Shown here piece by piece: positions 23,868 to 35,159 of a stretch of DNA of 64,000 nucleotides. Made by a program: the position numbers and the translations under genes. The notes under the pieces were generated by a model. That model did not search any database. It was not told where the DNA came from and saw only the letters and a list, made by a program, of their open reading frames with translations. Location of the stretch: the NCBI GenBank assembly GCA_032622095.1, contig CP136066.1, positions 51,618,911 through 51,682,910 on the forward strand. The letters are read 5' to 3'. Origin of the DNA: Siphonodentalium dalli (lineage: Eukaryota; Mollusca; Scaphopoda; Gadilida; Siphonodentaliidae). How positions within the stretch are numbered: position 1 is the stretch's first letter; each line of letters begins with the position of its first letter.

Positions 23868-24301
23868 AGGTTTATTTACATCTTTTACCATCTCAGTTCG
23901 ACTATGGCCTATTGCAGTGTAACTAGACATAGTCTAGTCTACTGTAACATTTTGTTTGAGCAAAGACGCCTTTTGCAGTTTTAGTGTGGGTGCCGTATTG
24001 CACCCATCTTCTGCGTTGCGGTAGCCAATAACTGCTCTCACTGTGTTTTCCTCATGGAAAGGTCTGGGGGTTACCCCAGTTTATCTACCCCCAGGGGAGG
24101 GAAGATGCCGTAGCACATCATCATTGAAAATGGCGGAATTTACCAAACAACTGCAGACCTAAACGCGCAATATGTATGGATGTCATTAATACGAGTAAAA
24201 TACAAATTAAAAAATAAGCCACATTTTATATAGTTGCCAGGGTATAAAATGATAGATACATGCATGAGTCAAAGACACCTGTATGGAAACGCTTCTATCA
24301 T
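23868..24301. other. Unannotated sequence
   Basis: Nothing recognisable apart from a G/C-run hairpin (GGGGGTTACCCC, CTACCCCCAGGGG) at about 24065-24100. Confidence 0.3.
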
Positions 24302-24779
24302 CGAACCCTTCCATGACTGGAGCTTCCTGAAATTTTGTGAAAACTCTGTACAGTAAATGCGTTCTGTTATGTATGCCAGTCTCCCATCAGGAGCCTTGCA
24401 TATACAGTAATGCTCTAATTAATCGACCCCTTAACCACAGCAGAATTATGGGTAACTTTTCAGGATTTAGTCGGAAATATGGCTTGTTGCCATTCATCGG
24501 AAAGCTCTCAGGGAGAGCTTTCTGATGAATGGCAACAAGCAAAATTTCCGACTAAATCCTGAAAAGTTACCCATAATTCTGCCGTGGTTAACAAGTTGAT
24601 TATTTAGAGCATTACTGCATAAAAAGAATACATAGGCCTAACAATATTTACCTTGACCTTGTAAACCAGAGCATTCTCTTATATATGCAAGGCTCACAGT
24701 CGCAAATATAATATAAGACAATGCACTGGCACAGGAACTTTAATGCTGTACCAGCACAGCTCACGACGTGAAGGGTTAA
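24302..24779. mobile_element. TTAA-type hairpin MITE (piggyBac-like), copy 2, interrupted
   Basis: Left TCGAACCCTTCCATGACTGG and right CACGACGTGAAGGGTTAA are inverted repeats, the left TTAA having decayed to TCGA. Internal modules match the element at 10871-11117 (GACTGGAGCTTCCTGAAATTTTG, CTAACAATATTTACC, CACTGGCACAGG, TTTAATGCTG). A pogo-like MITE is inserted at 24405-24617. Confidence 0.68.
24405..24617. mobile_element. Pogo/Tc1-like palindromic MITE (family P), nested copy
   Basis: A near-perfect 213-bp palindrome starting CAGTAATGCTCTAATTAATC and ending GAGCATTACTG, with CAGAATTATGGGTAAC, GGATTTAGTCGGAAAT and ATTCATCGGAAAGCTCTC in the arms. The left flank is TA; the right is CA. Two further copies (36300-36455, 57832-57935) are flanked by TA on both sides, which fits TA target duplications of the Tc1/mariner/pogo superfamily. 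Confidence 0.78.
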
Positions 24780-25288
24780 TGATGTTTTTCGATACTATTT
24801 TGTTTAGATAGAATTAAGCCCATGCTATGCACGGAACAAACACGAGCTATGAAATGTCCCAAATTGATTCATGTATATACATATTATACCAGAAAATTCA
24901 AAATTAAATCAATAATAACTTATCGAAGCTCTTCCAGACAGGGGTCTTTCAACCGTCTTTGATTCATATTATTTTATACCCATGAAACTATATCAAACTT
25001 GTTATAGGAAGAGAAAGGCTAAGGCTATCTTGGATCATAAACAAAAAGGAAGAAGTTTGATTTTGCCTGCTGCGAATTAAAATGGCGTTCATCAATTAAC
25101 TGATCAGCAAACTATCCCATTTCCTACGATGCATATATTTGATTCTTAGCCAATGAAAATGCTGCAGTTGACAAACAGCAACATATTATGTCATTGAAAC
25201 AAGAATAATGAAGCGCATTTCTCTTTTTGTGAGTAGCTGTAAATATTTTAAAGAGCGGAATGTACCTGAATCAATTTCCCCAGTGTAC
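24780..25288. other. Unannotated sequence
   Basis: No supported feature. Confidence 0.3.
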
Positions 25289-25652
25289 TTAAAGGTACTC
25301 AATCCGATAAAACTCCTCTCAATTACTATTTCAATGGCTTCGGGGGTCAAAAATATTTGATTCGAGTCGAGGAAGTCCCCCATCAAAGCTCAGATTTGTT
25401 AGATATTGATTTTTAAAATCTATTATTTTTCATTATCGGGAATACTTTCTGGCCCAGAACTCAGTCAAAATTGCGTTATTATTACCACTTATATCTAATA
25501 ACTCTGAGCTTTGTTTGATTGGTTCCTCGACTCGAATCAAATATTTTTTACCCCCAAAGCCAAAGAAATAGTAATATAGGACCCTCTGATCGGATTGTTG
25601 TTGTTGGAATCTGTTGAGATGGAGACCCTCTGTTCGGATTGAGTACCTTTAA
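25289..25652. mobile_element. Long-TIR element with TTAA ends (family F)
   Basis: The ends TTAAAGGTACTCAATCCGA and TCGGATTGAGTACCTTTAA are inverted repeats. Complementarity continues inside through TCAAAAATATTTGATTCGAG and CTCGACTCGAATCAAATATT, giving arms of about 110 bp with small gaps. The minus frame 25186-25386 reads across one arm and is rejected as a gene. Confidence 0.72.
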
Positions 25653-25789
25653 AACTGACTAGACTATTTTTCCAAACAGCTTTAACTTATACCAGGGACA
25701 GGGGAGGGGGTGTCTACTTTGATCAACATTTTAAAATCAACAAGTCCTTCCATTATCAAAACTATTTTGGAGATTTTACTATCCTGGTT

Positions 25790-26105
25790 ACAGGACTGGA
25801 AAATCCTTCATTTCTCTCTATTATTTAAAATATTAGGAATAGTCTTGTGAAATGAAGTCTCAATTTTAGAGGCATATATGACTAAAAAATACTTAACTGA
25901 TACATATGGAAAAAGGTTTTCTGTTCTGTAATCAGGATAGTAAAATTTACGTAACAGATATGACAATGTAAGGACTTTTGATATGGAATTTCTTATACAT
26001 GTATGATAAACAACCTTGAAAGCCATAAATTGAGTATTTTACCACATTTTCACAAATTTATTTCACAATATTCACCAATTTCCCCATTTGTAGGTCCTTT
26101 TTATT
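25790..26105 (-). repeat. Relative of the large foldback element at the right edge
   Basis: In reverse complement it follows the left arm of 62085-62935 over about 300 bp: AAATTGGTGAATATTGTGAAATAAATTTG, GGTAAAATACTCAATTTATGGCTTT, GTCCTTAC, CCTGATTACAGAACAGAAAACC, CTCTAAAATTGAG. It is diverged and has no second arm nearby. Confidence 0.55.
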
Positions 26106-26689
26106 TTTAATATGTTGTTTATCATGGGTTAATGTACTTATTCTAGCTAATAAATATCATGCTGCAATTAATTGGAGGTTTGGCACTTTTTTCATAACTG
26201 CACCAGACTGTACTGGACAAATTATACACCTCATTATTATTGGAAATGTTTTATTGCTATTCACATCAGCTGTTCACATGTGAGAAAATAAGAGTGAGAC
26301 AATCGCTCATTATTTTTATATTCAGAATTTCATTGTAACCACAAATGACTATGTATACATATTACGTTTTAATATACACAGCATCCTGCCCATTCTAGGC
26401 ATGGTATATGCTAAATGTCAAATGCATAACTGTTATATTACATTTGTGTTCAATATGAAATAAAGATAATGAATCACCAATACAGTTTTCTCGTGGATTG
26501 ATTATCCTGTTTTCCTATGAAACCCACAGCCTTTGTTAATTTGCCTATGTGATGAATGGGGCAGATTGTTTCAGGGATTGTATCTGTAATTATAATATAG
26601 TTGAACCATGTGACCATGGTTGTCTTTGTCACTCTTGCCCAATGATTCACATTCCCATGAATGGGTTGGATGGGGTACCATGGGGGTGG
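26106..26689. other. Unannotated sequence
   Basis: A 71-residue frame at 26549-26764 contains several Cys (DCFRDCICNYN, CDHGCLCHSC) but runs into the motif-repeat block and has no splice sites I trust; not called. Confidence 0.3.
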
Positions 26690-27066
26690 GGTGATTTACA
26701 TCTACTCATCAAAGTGTACACAATCGTACACAAAAAGGGTACTTTTCTACACTTAAAAGAGTAGTAGAATTTGTGTGAATAAATATACTCATAAAAGTGT
26801 AGATATGGTAAGTACACTTTATGTGTACATAACTACTCTTACAGTGTACACCAATCTCTACACATTTGTGTACCCCATTTCTACACAATATTGTGTGGGA
26901 AAGTGTAAAATTATACACCACGAAAGAGTAGCCACACTTACACAAATAGAGTAATTTTTACTCTTACTCTATTTCTACTCTTTAAAGGATTGGATCAACT
27001 TTTACCAATAAAGAGTAGCCATTCTACTCTTTTGTGTATATTTTCTACACTTATGTTTTTTCAGTG
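26690..27066. repeat. Block composed of AGTGTA and AAGAGTA motifs in both orientations
   Basis: Nearly the whole 377 bp is made of TACACTTT/AAAGTGTA and TACTCTTT/AAAGAGTA words on both strands, at irregular spacing. Two words are used rather than one fixed unit. The block starts ACTCATCAAAGTGTACAC and ends CTACACTTATG. The minus frame 26709-26945 is a reading of this block. Confidence 0.7.
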
Positions 27067-27087
27067 TAGTTCGCAACCTTCGCAGGT

Positions 27088-28468
27088 TGCCACTACGAGT
27101 TATCTCGTAGTGGTTTCCATGCCGTCTAACTGACAAACGGAAGCCGTGGAATAGGTCGATACACCACGAAAACCCGCCTCGGAACATCAGAACAGTGATT
27201 TTATCAAATAAATAGTGTGGCTCCCCTTACATCGTTCAACCGAAGTGAGCACCATCAGCACATATATTCTACTCAAAATGGTCCAGTTGTGAGCTAGCTA
27301 CGGTGAATACAGCTGACACTGTCTCACTGAGTGACCACCAGAGGCAGTCATGAGTGGGGAATTCGACTGGGGTTTTGGCATTCAATAGACTGACAATGTT
27401 CACGCATGCAAACAAAGTCAGGGGGTGGATAATCACAATGTACAAACATGCGAAGGCAGTTTCGAGGAATGGTTACATCGTTGTGTTTCAACACATTGAA
27501 ACTTCGCACAACCACCCACACACGTCACACAGGCCTGCCAAATATGTTCCCTCTCACTCATGTGCGAGTGGACGCATCCAACACAAGATAAGCGGATAAT
27601 CCATGACGTTATATGCGCGTTGATGCTACCATTATCTCATTAATAGGGAACACAGCAGTTGTTTTTGTATACACTGTGCGGCTCCATTTGGGGGCTAGGT
27701 ATTTTATTATTTATAATACAAGTAAAGCGGAACAATTATTCCCAAAAACTACATTTTACCCACTTCCGAACGTGTTGGACAATGGAAAGCGTAGCAATTA
27801 CCGTACTTTAGACGTCATGCAGTTCACCGAACTGTTTTACTTACGTGGGTACGGATAAATGATTTTGTGTAGCATAGAGGTTTACAGTAAAGGGTGACTT
27901 ACTTCCAGACGGATGGATTATATGGAATCGTTACATGTAGCACACTCCTGAATGTGCAGGGATCTATTTGGCTACTGCTGCATGGTTGTTTTAATTTTGT
28001 GCTGACAATTCTTCCAACACTATTATTTTGGGTTGTACTTTGGAACCCTATAGCATAGGCCTAAATCAGGCTAAATGGGAGATAACTTACAATACCCGAA
28101 ACAACAGAAGATGCATGCTCGTAGTCATTACTGTATGGACGAAATAAATTCTTCCTCACAGGAAACAAGTTCACCCGATTCCACTTCGGATTCGCTGTCT
28201 GTAGCATGCATGCTCATATATATAAGTAATTTGCTCCGCCGTGCATCAGCCACAGTTTAACTATATAACGAGCTATAACCACCACAAGGACTCCCACACC
28301 TCAATAAATATGCTTACCACAAAAATAACTTGTTTGGGATACATTCTACTTCATATTTGTTGCTCAAACGTGTCCAATTGTGTCTACGAGATAACTCGTA
28401 GTTGGCACTGGTGGTTGGAATACCCAAATTCCTTCCGCCAGTGCCGGTTACGAGTTATCTCGTAGTAC
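27088..28468. repeat. Region marked by three CTACGAG palindromes
   Basis: The 18-bp dyad CTACGAGTTATCTCGTAG occurs at 27091-27108 (extended to 24 bp, CCACTACGAG...CTCGTAGTGG). It occurs inverted as CTACGAGATAACTCGTAG at 28384-28401, and again without its first base pair (TTACGAG...CTCGTAG) at 28450-28467. The last two also bracket GGCACTGG / CCAGTGCC, forming an 84-bp hairpin. The sequence between holds only short ORFs. It may be an element bounded by hairpins. Confidence 0.5.
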
Positions 28469-28469
28469 T

Positions 28470-29280
28470 ATCAATCGCCGTTTCTGTCATCTAAAGTCGC
28501 GACGTCATCCAATTTTTACTTCATTGAAGCCAAATTATGGTCTACTAAGGGTATCTATCTTGCCACGATTTGGCAAACTGGCGAGATTACTAATTGATTT
28601 CTGGCACTCAACGTGTTAATTAGCGTCGGCAGTATTGCTTACACTGTAGGCCCTATTATTAGGCCTGTCCCGGGAATGTGATTTTTCTAACTGAGTTTGG
28701 CGAATTTACTGAGTTCACGCTACCCACTGGCGGGAGGTCAGACTGTCCATTCGCCATCTTCCGTGTATACTTGTACTCCTTCGATACCACACTCAATGCA
28801 CAACTTTCGTATCAAAGACAGCATTATTTACTTATGTTCAAACCCAACTGGCGAATTAAAATACCATATTAGCACCCATGCCCAACGACGAACGTTCGAG
28901 TCTTGACTCTGCACCCCACTACATCCACCCATTCCCAACGACGGTAGAACGTTCGAGTCTTGACTACAACTCACTATACATGCGCTTCCGCGACAAAATC
29001 AACATTCGTTATCTAAATTCACAATGTACCTGAACTGACACATTAAGTTAGCGCTTATTTCCAACAACGCTTTGGTTGGGCGCATGGAGGTTTCGCCTAC
29101 AATAGCAAAGCAAGTTTTGGTTTGCGTTCGACGTCAGTGACGTCATTTGGACAAACGTCATAAGAAATAGTGTCTATACTTGAGTGCAGATACTGCATGT
29201 ATGGGACCATGTTAGATCTCAGGTTTGCTTGAACCAATCGGCGTGAAATTTGGTGAGCCACCTTTTATGCCACACTATAG
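28470..29280. other. Mostly unannotated; small direct repeat
   Basis: AACGTTCGAGTCTTGACT occurs at about 28892 and 28942, each preceded by CCCAACGACG. The short frames at 28678-28906 have no recognised domain. Confidence 0.35.
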
Positions 29281-29356
29281 TCCGTGGTACAAATTTGGGC
29301 CACATTGGATTCATGGTTAAAAAGTTATAAACGCGTCAAAAGCGTGACCGATTTAT

Positions 29357-29416
29357 ACACACACACACACACACAGATACACACACACAGACGACGGATT
29401 TTATATATATATATAT
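29357..29416. repeat. (CA)n and (TA)n microsatellite
   Basis: An ACACAC run, GATACACACACAGACGACGG, then a TATATATATATA run. The sequence just before (GCGTGAAATTTGGTGAGCC, GGTTAAAAAGTTATAAACGC) looks like the 3-prime end of an interspersed repeat. Confidence 0.75.
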
Positions 29417-29507
29417 TGCAATGTAGTGCCATTACAAAACATTCCCATTGGTTAATGACACTGTACAGAGCAACAGTCAGATTGATATTAGCTTTTATTA
29501 CAAATTT

Positions 29508-29680
29508 ACAACAATTGAGCGTAGTTCAGACGAAGTTTTCTATGGAGTGGTATGGTCGACTCATTTGAAATTTTCGGTGATCTTAGTAGAATGATACATT
29601 CTTCAGGTTGGCATAGCGCCTGAGTACTAACTTATAAGTTTATCGCACTAGAACAAGTCCATAATATGTCTTTAATCTTC
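29508..29680 (-). repeat. Dispersed repeat family D, 5-prime fragment
   Basis: In reverse complement it reads TTATGGACTTGTTCTAG, GCGCTATGCCAACCTG, CATTCTACT, GTCTGAACTACGCTCAATTG, matching the left half of copies 1 and 2. Confidence 0.58.
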
Positions 29681-29689
29681 ATGTTACTT

Positions 29690-30190
29690 AGTCATTATGA
29701 CTAAGACCAGAGTTAGTCAAAATGACTCGCTGAAAGGTATGGGTTAATTAAAATGACTTCCAGTGCTTATGAATAACATTAAGTTAGTCAGATTGACCCT
29801 GCCCAGTACTTCCCACTTCAGAAAACCATTTTTCACTTTTTGAAGGATGGTCAGAGAAGACTTTCAACTGGAAATGCGTTCGTTTAGTCCCCAATTTCCG
29901 TATGCCATCATCCCAGTCAATTGTATCATTGCTGGAATCAATATATTTACATGTGAAATGTTGAAAATAAAAATAAAAATCCTATATCATTAATTGGGGT
30001 GTGTTAGCCATGTTAAAGTTTCCCCATGAATACGCCGGTATAATTATATAGATATATCCAATATCGCTGGCATAAAGCGGTTAATGGATACCATTATTGT
30101 TCACACTGTTGTGTTTATTTTGAAGAAATCACGAACATGCTCGCAAATTAGTCAAATTTATAAATAGAGGATCTACAACGACGAGTCCTC
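29690..30190. other. Unannotated sequence
   Basis: A few AGTCATTATGAC / AGTCAAAATGACT dyads at 29690-29760; otherwise nothing. Confidence 0.3.
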
Positions 30191-30195
30191 AATTT

Positions 30196-30306
30196 ATAGC
30201 GGACTTTACAAAAAACGAGTCCAGTCAATTAGGTCTGGATCGAGCCTTTGGCGATTGGCGAGGTCCAGACCTAATTTACTGCACGAGTTTTGTAAATTCC
30301 GCTATA
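30196..30306. repeat. Imperfect hairpin, about 110 bp
   Basis: TATAGCGGACTTTACAAAAA and AATTAGGTCTGGA at the left pair with TCCAGACCTAATT and TTTTGTAAATTCCGCTATA at the right. Probably a small MITE. Confidence 0.6.
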
Positions 30307-30309
30307 CAT

Positions 30310-31990
30310 CGGTTTCTGTTAGGCATGCGACGACGTTTCACGTAGTTATGCGTTGTTTGCCCGCGGAAAGAAATAGTCCCAGATAAATAAAGACTGGCAT
30401 ATTTAATGGTGTGTATTTAATGACATAACCTTTCAAACAAACTCTTCATTCATTATTGTTGGAAAAGTATTGGAAGCCATAGTATTTTGAGACGTGGCGT
30501 ATGGAATGTAAACCGACGACAAACCGGAAGTCACAGGTGACCTGACACTATTTCCTATTAAACGAACGTATAATATCACAATTTATAGAATGGAATAAAT
30601 GTATGCTCAGGTAATACAATTATATATTGTGTGAGCCCACTGCCAGTTCCAATCAATAAAATGATGAAAAGTGTAACATATCGATAATCAACACTGACAT
30701 AATATCGTACTAGAAAGACGCTTGTCGTGTTATATGACATATGACCATTGATACAGACTATTAGTAGATACACATAATTATAATTGGTTGTTGGGTTCTA
30801 TGAGCGCTATCCCATCATTCCCTGACCTATAATCAAGTATTTATATGTTCTAAAGTACCATGTGTATCACACTCACTGATTGTTTTGTCTAGCAACATTA
30901 TAAATTTCTACACACATTCTACCATCGTGTTACATGCAATACACAAGGGAAATTTCCGCTCACATGGCGGCCATTTTGAATTTTCCCATGTTATATATAA
31001 ATGATACGATTGTCAATATGTGCACGGTCGTCCAACATTATCCTATACTGTGGTAACTTCCAATTATAACGACCCCGCTCGGCACGCTTGCGCGCCCGAG
31101 CTCGGGTCGTGTATAGGTAACAGATGGGCGTGCGTACATGTGACGTCACACATAAATTACAGTATACCGTGTAGGAGAAATTTTTATTCACACAACATTT
31201 TCGTGGAAAAATCACGTGACTTCGGGCAGTGGTTTCACAAAATCGTGGAATCATCAATGAAACGAATTTACTACTTCACAACTTCCGATATGTGGCAATG
31301 GACAACTGAAGTATTTATTTATAAACAGTAAGTTGTTATGAATATGTCATGCAAAGGTTAATATTAGATCAGTTTCAATTGTTAGCTAAATGAAGGCAGT
31401 TACGGAGTCGTGACGTCAAAACGTCATTTGTCTCTGCGGGCCAGAATCCAGACATGACTGGACGCATTGTGTCGTCTTCGCTTAATCGCAGCGACGTACA
31501 TTGTAGTCTATAGCATTCACTATATACATTACAATATAGAGGCTTTTATTATCAAAGGCCGATAGGCTATATTAAGGCATCATGCACTCATCGAAGTCCA
31601 CTGTCATCCAAAACGATGTGCACTAAAAATAAATCATTCGCGTCGCTGACATGCGTATAGGCCTAATATATAGGCATATATGCATATAGTTCCACGACTA
31701 TTTGCACGATCCTTTGCGTTGTCCGTCTTCTTACTATTATGTCTGGGTCGTTCTTTATATGCCTTGCATATTATCACATTAACAATGGTATTATATGGCC
31801 AAGGGAACCAGATTCTAAGTCATATAGAGTGTCAACTCGTTGGTTCTAATCTGATCACATGTGCCGATCATGTGGTGCACGATACATTATCAAACTGAAG
31901 TAAATAAAATGGCCGCTTCGAAGAACGCTGGATGGTGACAAATTGATAAAATTTTAATCTCAGATGTCCACCGAACTTGTATAATACGTA
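30310..31990. other. Unannotated sequence
   Basis: Overlapping frames on opposite strands at 30991-31331 are not supported by domain or splice evidence; nothing else seen. Confidence 0.3.
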
Positions 31991-31997
31991 GTATATC

Positions 31998-32330
31998 CGT
32001 GATATATATGTATGAAACATAATGGTGAAGTTTAACTCTTCCGAGTTAGCACCATTTTAGTCAGGGATGGGGATAGGTGCGGCCAGTAAAAAATGATAAA
32101 CATTTGATTTGCCGATTTTCCTACAAACGTATATGTATGTATCTCCATGATACAATGCATCAAACCGTGTGATTTAAAGTTCTCAAAAATATGCCGTCCA
32201 AGTCAGGAATTGAGATCGGGACGTGGCACCAACATGGCTAAAACAAAACAAAATGTCGCCGACTTCACCAAACTTATCCATAGTCATCTGCATGGTATGA
32301 CGTGCGTATATATTGGGACTTCCTAGACTT
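31998..32330. repeat. Diverged copies of a repeat related to 46.1-46.5 kb
   Basis: AGTCAGGGATGGGG, GCCGATTTTCCTACAAA, ATCTCCATGATACAATGCATC and then CGCCGACTTCACCAAACTTATCC recall the units at 46100-46480 (GAGTCAGGGGTGCA, CGCCGATTTCCACCAAACTT, ATCTCCATGATGAATC). Confidence 0.5.
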
Positions 32331-32549
32331 TGAAATTTGGATCTGGTTTAAAGGGGGTGGTGATGTGACATTACGACGGACTCATAATTGTTCAGATTTT
32401 ACTTTACGATCGCTAGTATTATGGATCACTGACATGAGTCAGTCTGAATTGAATAATTGTTATATTTATCACTATCACGGGCCAAGTGATAAATTAAGAA
32501 AATAATGGAGTCATTACAGTGAATAATTCACGTTCCTGAAATATTATGT

Positions 32550-32810
32550 CGTGGTATTAACGCTAATAATTTCGGGCGAATGTTTCTGACGTTACTCGGG
32601 TCACATTATTAACATTTTAATATTAGTTGATACAAATTCCATAATAATTAAATATAGGGAGACATTTAATAATGGGCACGTGATCAATTCGGAAGCAATT
32701 AAGCCACTGCAGTGGGTAATTGCTGTACATTATATCGTATGCAAATATATTGATTTATGCAGTGGATTAACGCCAATAGTTTCGTACGAATGTTTCTGAA
32801 CTCATACTGC
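32550..32810. repeat. Short direct repeat pair
   Basis: TAACGCTAATAATTTCGGGCG at about 32558 and TAACGCCAATAGTTTCGTACG at 32769 are each followed by AATGTTTCTGA. The sequence around and between is unannotated. Confidence 0.45.
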
Positions 32811-33729
32811 TTCTCAATCCCCAACAACGAGATTACCCTCTATATCGTGTGGTTTTCACTGTGGCCAGAGCCATAAAACGGAATAATGGGTATAAGTCCA
32901 ACATGTGGATTTATTTCAAATGAGCCCGATGTGAGTATATGCTATGTGAATAGTTAGGATATGAACTTATTTGCACGAGGATATGTTATTCTCCAAGAAT
33001 GACTGCGAATTACACTCGCCAGAAAATGGCAAATGGTTTATTTATACAGGAAACGGAAAACAAAATTGTGGTTTGTGGATCACCACCTCGTATGTGTCAG
33101 CAAGTTTAATCGCTTAGCTTGTATTTAATAAAACGTGTTAAGTTTCAGTTCCCGAAAGTCCCATCCGACGATTCACTAATGAGTATATGTATGTTTGAAG
33201 TGCGAAAGCAAGCGAATATGTCTGACTAGTTTTTTCCATTAAAACAACTGGAACATACGTTACTGGATAGCACATGCTTTAGGGAGTGAATTGACGCGAT
33301 ATTTAAGAAAATAAATACCTATCTGCCTGGTGGACTAGGACTCTTGGTATTGACATTGGTTTGTTTTTCAAAAGCCAGAATTTTATTCGAGAAACAGAAT
33401 CTCAATATGATATTTACACAGATAATTGACAACGAACTGCAGATCAGTTTTGAATTTTTAATTATGCGCCTTTTGTGGTGCTGCAAAACGTTTTCTCCAG
33501 GGATGCGCTGGCGTTTTGTGCAAATCAGGTGTAAATTATCGTGGGTGTATCTGAGCATCGCCATCCCTTGGTGGACCTTGATGGAATGTATATATTTGTT
33601 ATTATTTATTGCCAATAATAGTCAATAATATTGACTGTATATAAATAATCGGGGATTCAAACACGAATTGTGTGTCATTAACAGCGAACGCTCGTTTAAA
33701 AATGGTATTTAAAAAAATAATTTCCTTAC

Positions 33730-33855
33730 CAGTCAGGCAAGTGTGGTTGAGAGCATTGAATTTGTATCCGATTTCACACTGGCATGTTCCGTCCCGACAT
33801 TCCGCATTCTCTGCTCGACATTCGCTGGACGCCGAACATTTGTCACCCATTGCTC
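33730..33855 (-). CDS. Internal exon encoding an EB/EGF-like cysteine module
   Basis: This 126-nt exon is bounded by the acceptor TTTTTCAG|GAGCA and the donor ACTG|GTAAGG. Both introns are phase 1, the symmetric arrangement typical of shuffled extracellular modules. The 41 complete codons carry six cysteines spaced C-x5-C-x6-C-x4-C-x1-C-x12-C, with the closing pattern CQCEIGY and a sequon NHT just before the last Cys. This matches the EB module / short EGF-like class found in secreted and membrane proteins of invertebrates, where the cysteines pair into three disulphides. The reading frame runs on into the intron but loses its cysteines there. It joins in frame both to exon 1 (60.6 kb) and to the terminal PAN exon (1.3 kb). 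Further EB exons may exist in the large introns; I did not find any by eye. Confidence 0.75.
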
Positions 33856-33859
33856 CTGA

Positions 33860-35058
33860 AAAATGGTAAAGGTAGCCGTATACAATTTTCAGGAATATTG
33901 TCCCACTTGGGAGATTGTTTAGCTAAAATGGACAATATTCAACCCAATGTAGACAAGTCGATAAGATTCTACAACCTGTAAGAATTGAGAAATTTAGAAA
34001 CTGTAAACAGTTATCGTAGCAATATGACACAATTCAGGGTGGAGAATTCGGACTCTATTCTCCCATAGATAGATAATTTGTTTTTACTTTTTAGTAATGC
34101 ACAGTAAATTCTTTACAATTTGTAATTAAAAAAATCTATACATTTCTGGGCAGTGGCATGATACGGTCGTCTTCCTGTCCTTACTTGCATAAGTTAATCG
34201 TTTTTTTACTCAATGCTCCCCTGAAATGCTTTGTCATATAATTTATGAATAAATAATTGTGTTTCATCTTATGTTGTGGTATATTTGCCTCATATGGTAA
34301 AACTATAATAGTAGCAACAGAAGGTTATTGATGGTAATTCATGGTAATTAAATGAAATAGTGATAGGTACGTGATAAAACATAACTTTATTTTATAACTA
34401 TCTCTTAGGCTATCTATTTATTTTTCTGTAGTTATATAATATTGTTACCAATTTCATGTATTTCCAATAGAAATTAAATATAATGTACGTAACGAAATTA
34501 ACTAGAGTGGTATATTACTGATGATAAATGACTTATTTTTAATTATTCATAATATCTTGGTGGCTATCTTGGTAGTATATATTGTTATATTATACTTGAT
34601 GTGGTTAGCCGTCAATGGCATCTTGTGTTAATTGTCTTTTGAATGTACTATGGGCATACAATCCTGATGGCAAACGTCAGCCTGATTCCATATTTTATTA
34701 AATGTGGTTTATTTTCGTATATTCTTCCACTCTGTCTAGTTTTAATTGTCGACTTTCTGTAAAGGTCTCCGGAAGTGGAAATGGTAACGCATTAAAATGC
34801 CAGTTATACTGGGAGACTGAAAATACGCCGGTATTTGGCCTTTAATATAAGACTTTGAGATGTTCAGTATGACTTTAATTTAGCATTATGCAATATTCAG
34901 CCTGTTCTCCCGAAAGTCCGCAAATTATCTGCTGATAGGGAACTTTTTTTAGGTATATAATCGGTGTACCCTGATTGACATGTGTTTTCACTGTGGCTTT
35001 ATTATAGCTTTATTTGCCATACGATCAGTCTATTAAACGTTTTTGAATTACCCAATAT
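33860..35058. other. Unannotated sequence
   Basis: Upstream side of the EB exon; AT-rich with no recognisable feature beyond the acceptor. Confidence 0.35.
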
Positions 35059-35155
35059 AGTGGGGCGGACAGATGACACAATCGTGCATTTTATGGTAAA
35101 AGCACCAAACTTGACACGCATGTACTACATATAAAAATAAGACATTTTTGATATC
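35059..35155 (+). repeat. Dispersed repeat family G, copy 1
   Basis: GTGGGGCGGACAGATGACAC, CGTGCATTTTATGGTAAAAG and CACCAAACTTGACA match 41845-41935 inverted at roughly 90% by eye; weaker relatives are at 37505-37565 and 46580-46640. Confidence 0.6.
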
Positions 35156-35159
35156 ATGC

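Larger units (their letters stand above)
1347..33729 (-). other. Putative intron 2 of the PAN/EB gene
   Basis: If the EB exon and the terminal PAN exon belong to one transcript, the 32.4 kb between the GTAAGG donor and the CTCTTCCAG acceptor is a phase-1 intron filled with MITEs, SINEs, tandem arrays and inverted repeats. The phase agreement is seen in the sequence; the linkage is inferred. RNA-seq junction reads would decide it. Confidence 0.4.

Noticed and set aside
26549-26764. Cysteine-rich ORF as a secreted peptide
   Set aside because: No signal peptide; it runs into the AGTGTA motif block and lacks credible splice sites.
33344-33628. 94-residue plus-strand ORF
   Set aside because: It overlaps a minus-strand frame of equal length and the intron side of the EB exon, with no domain or splice support.
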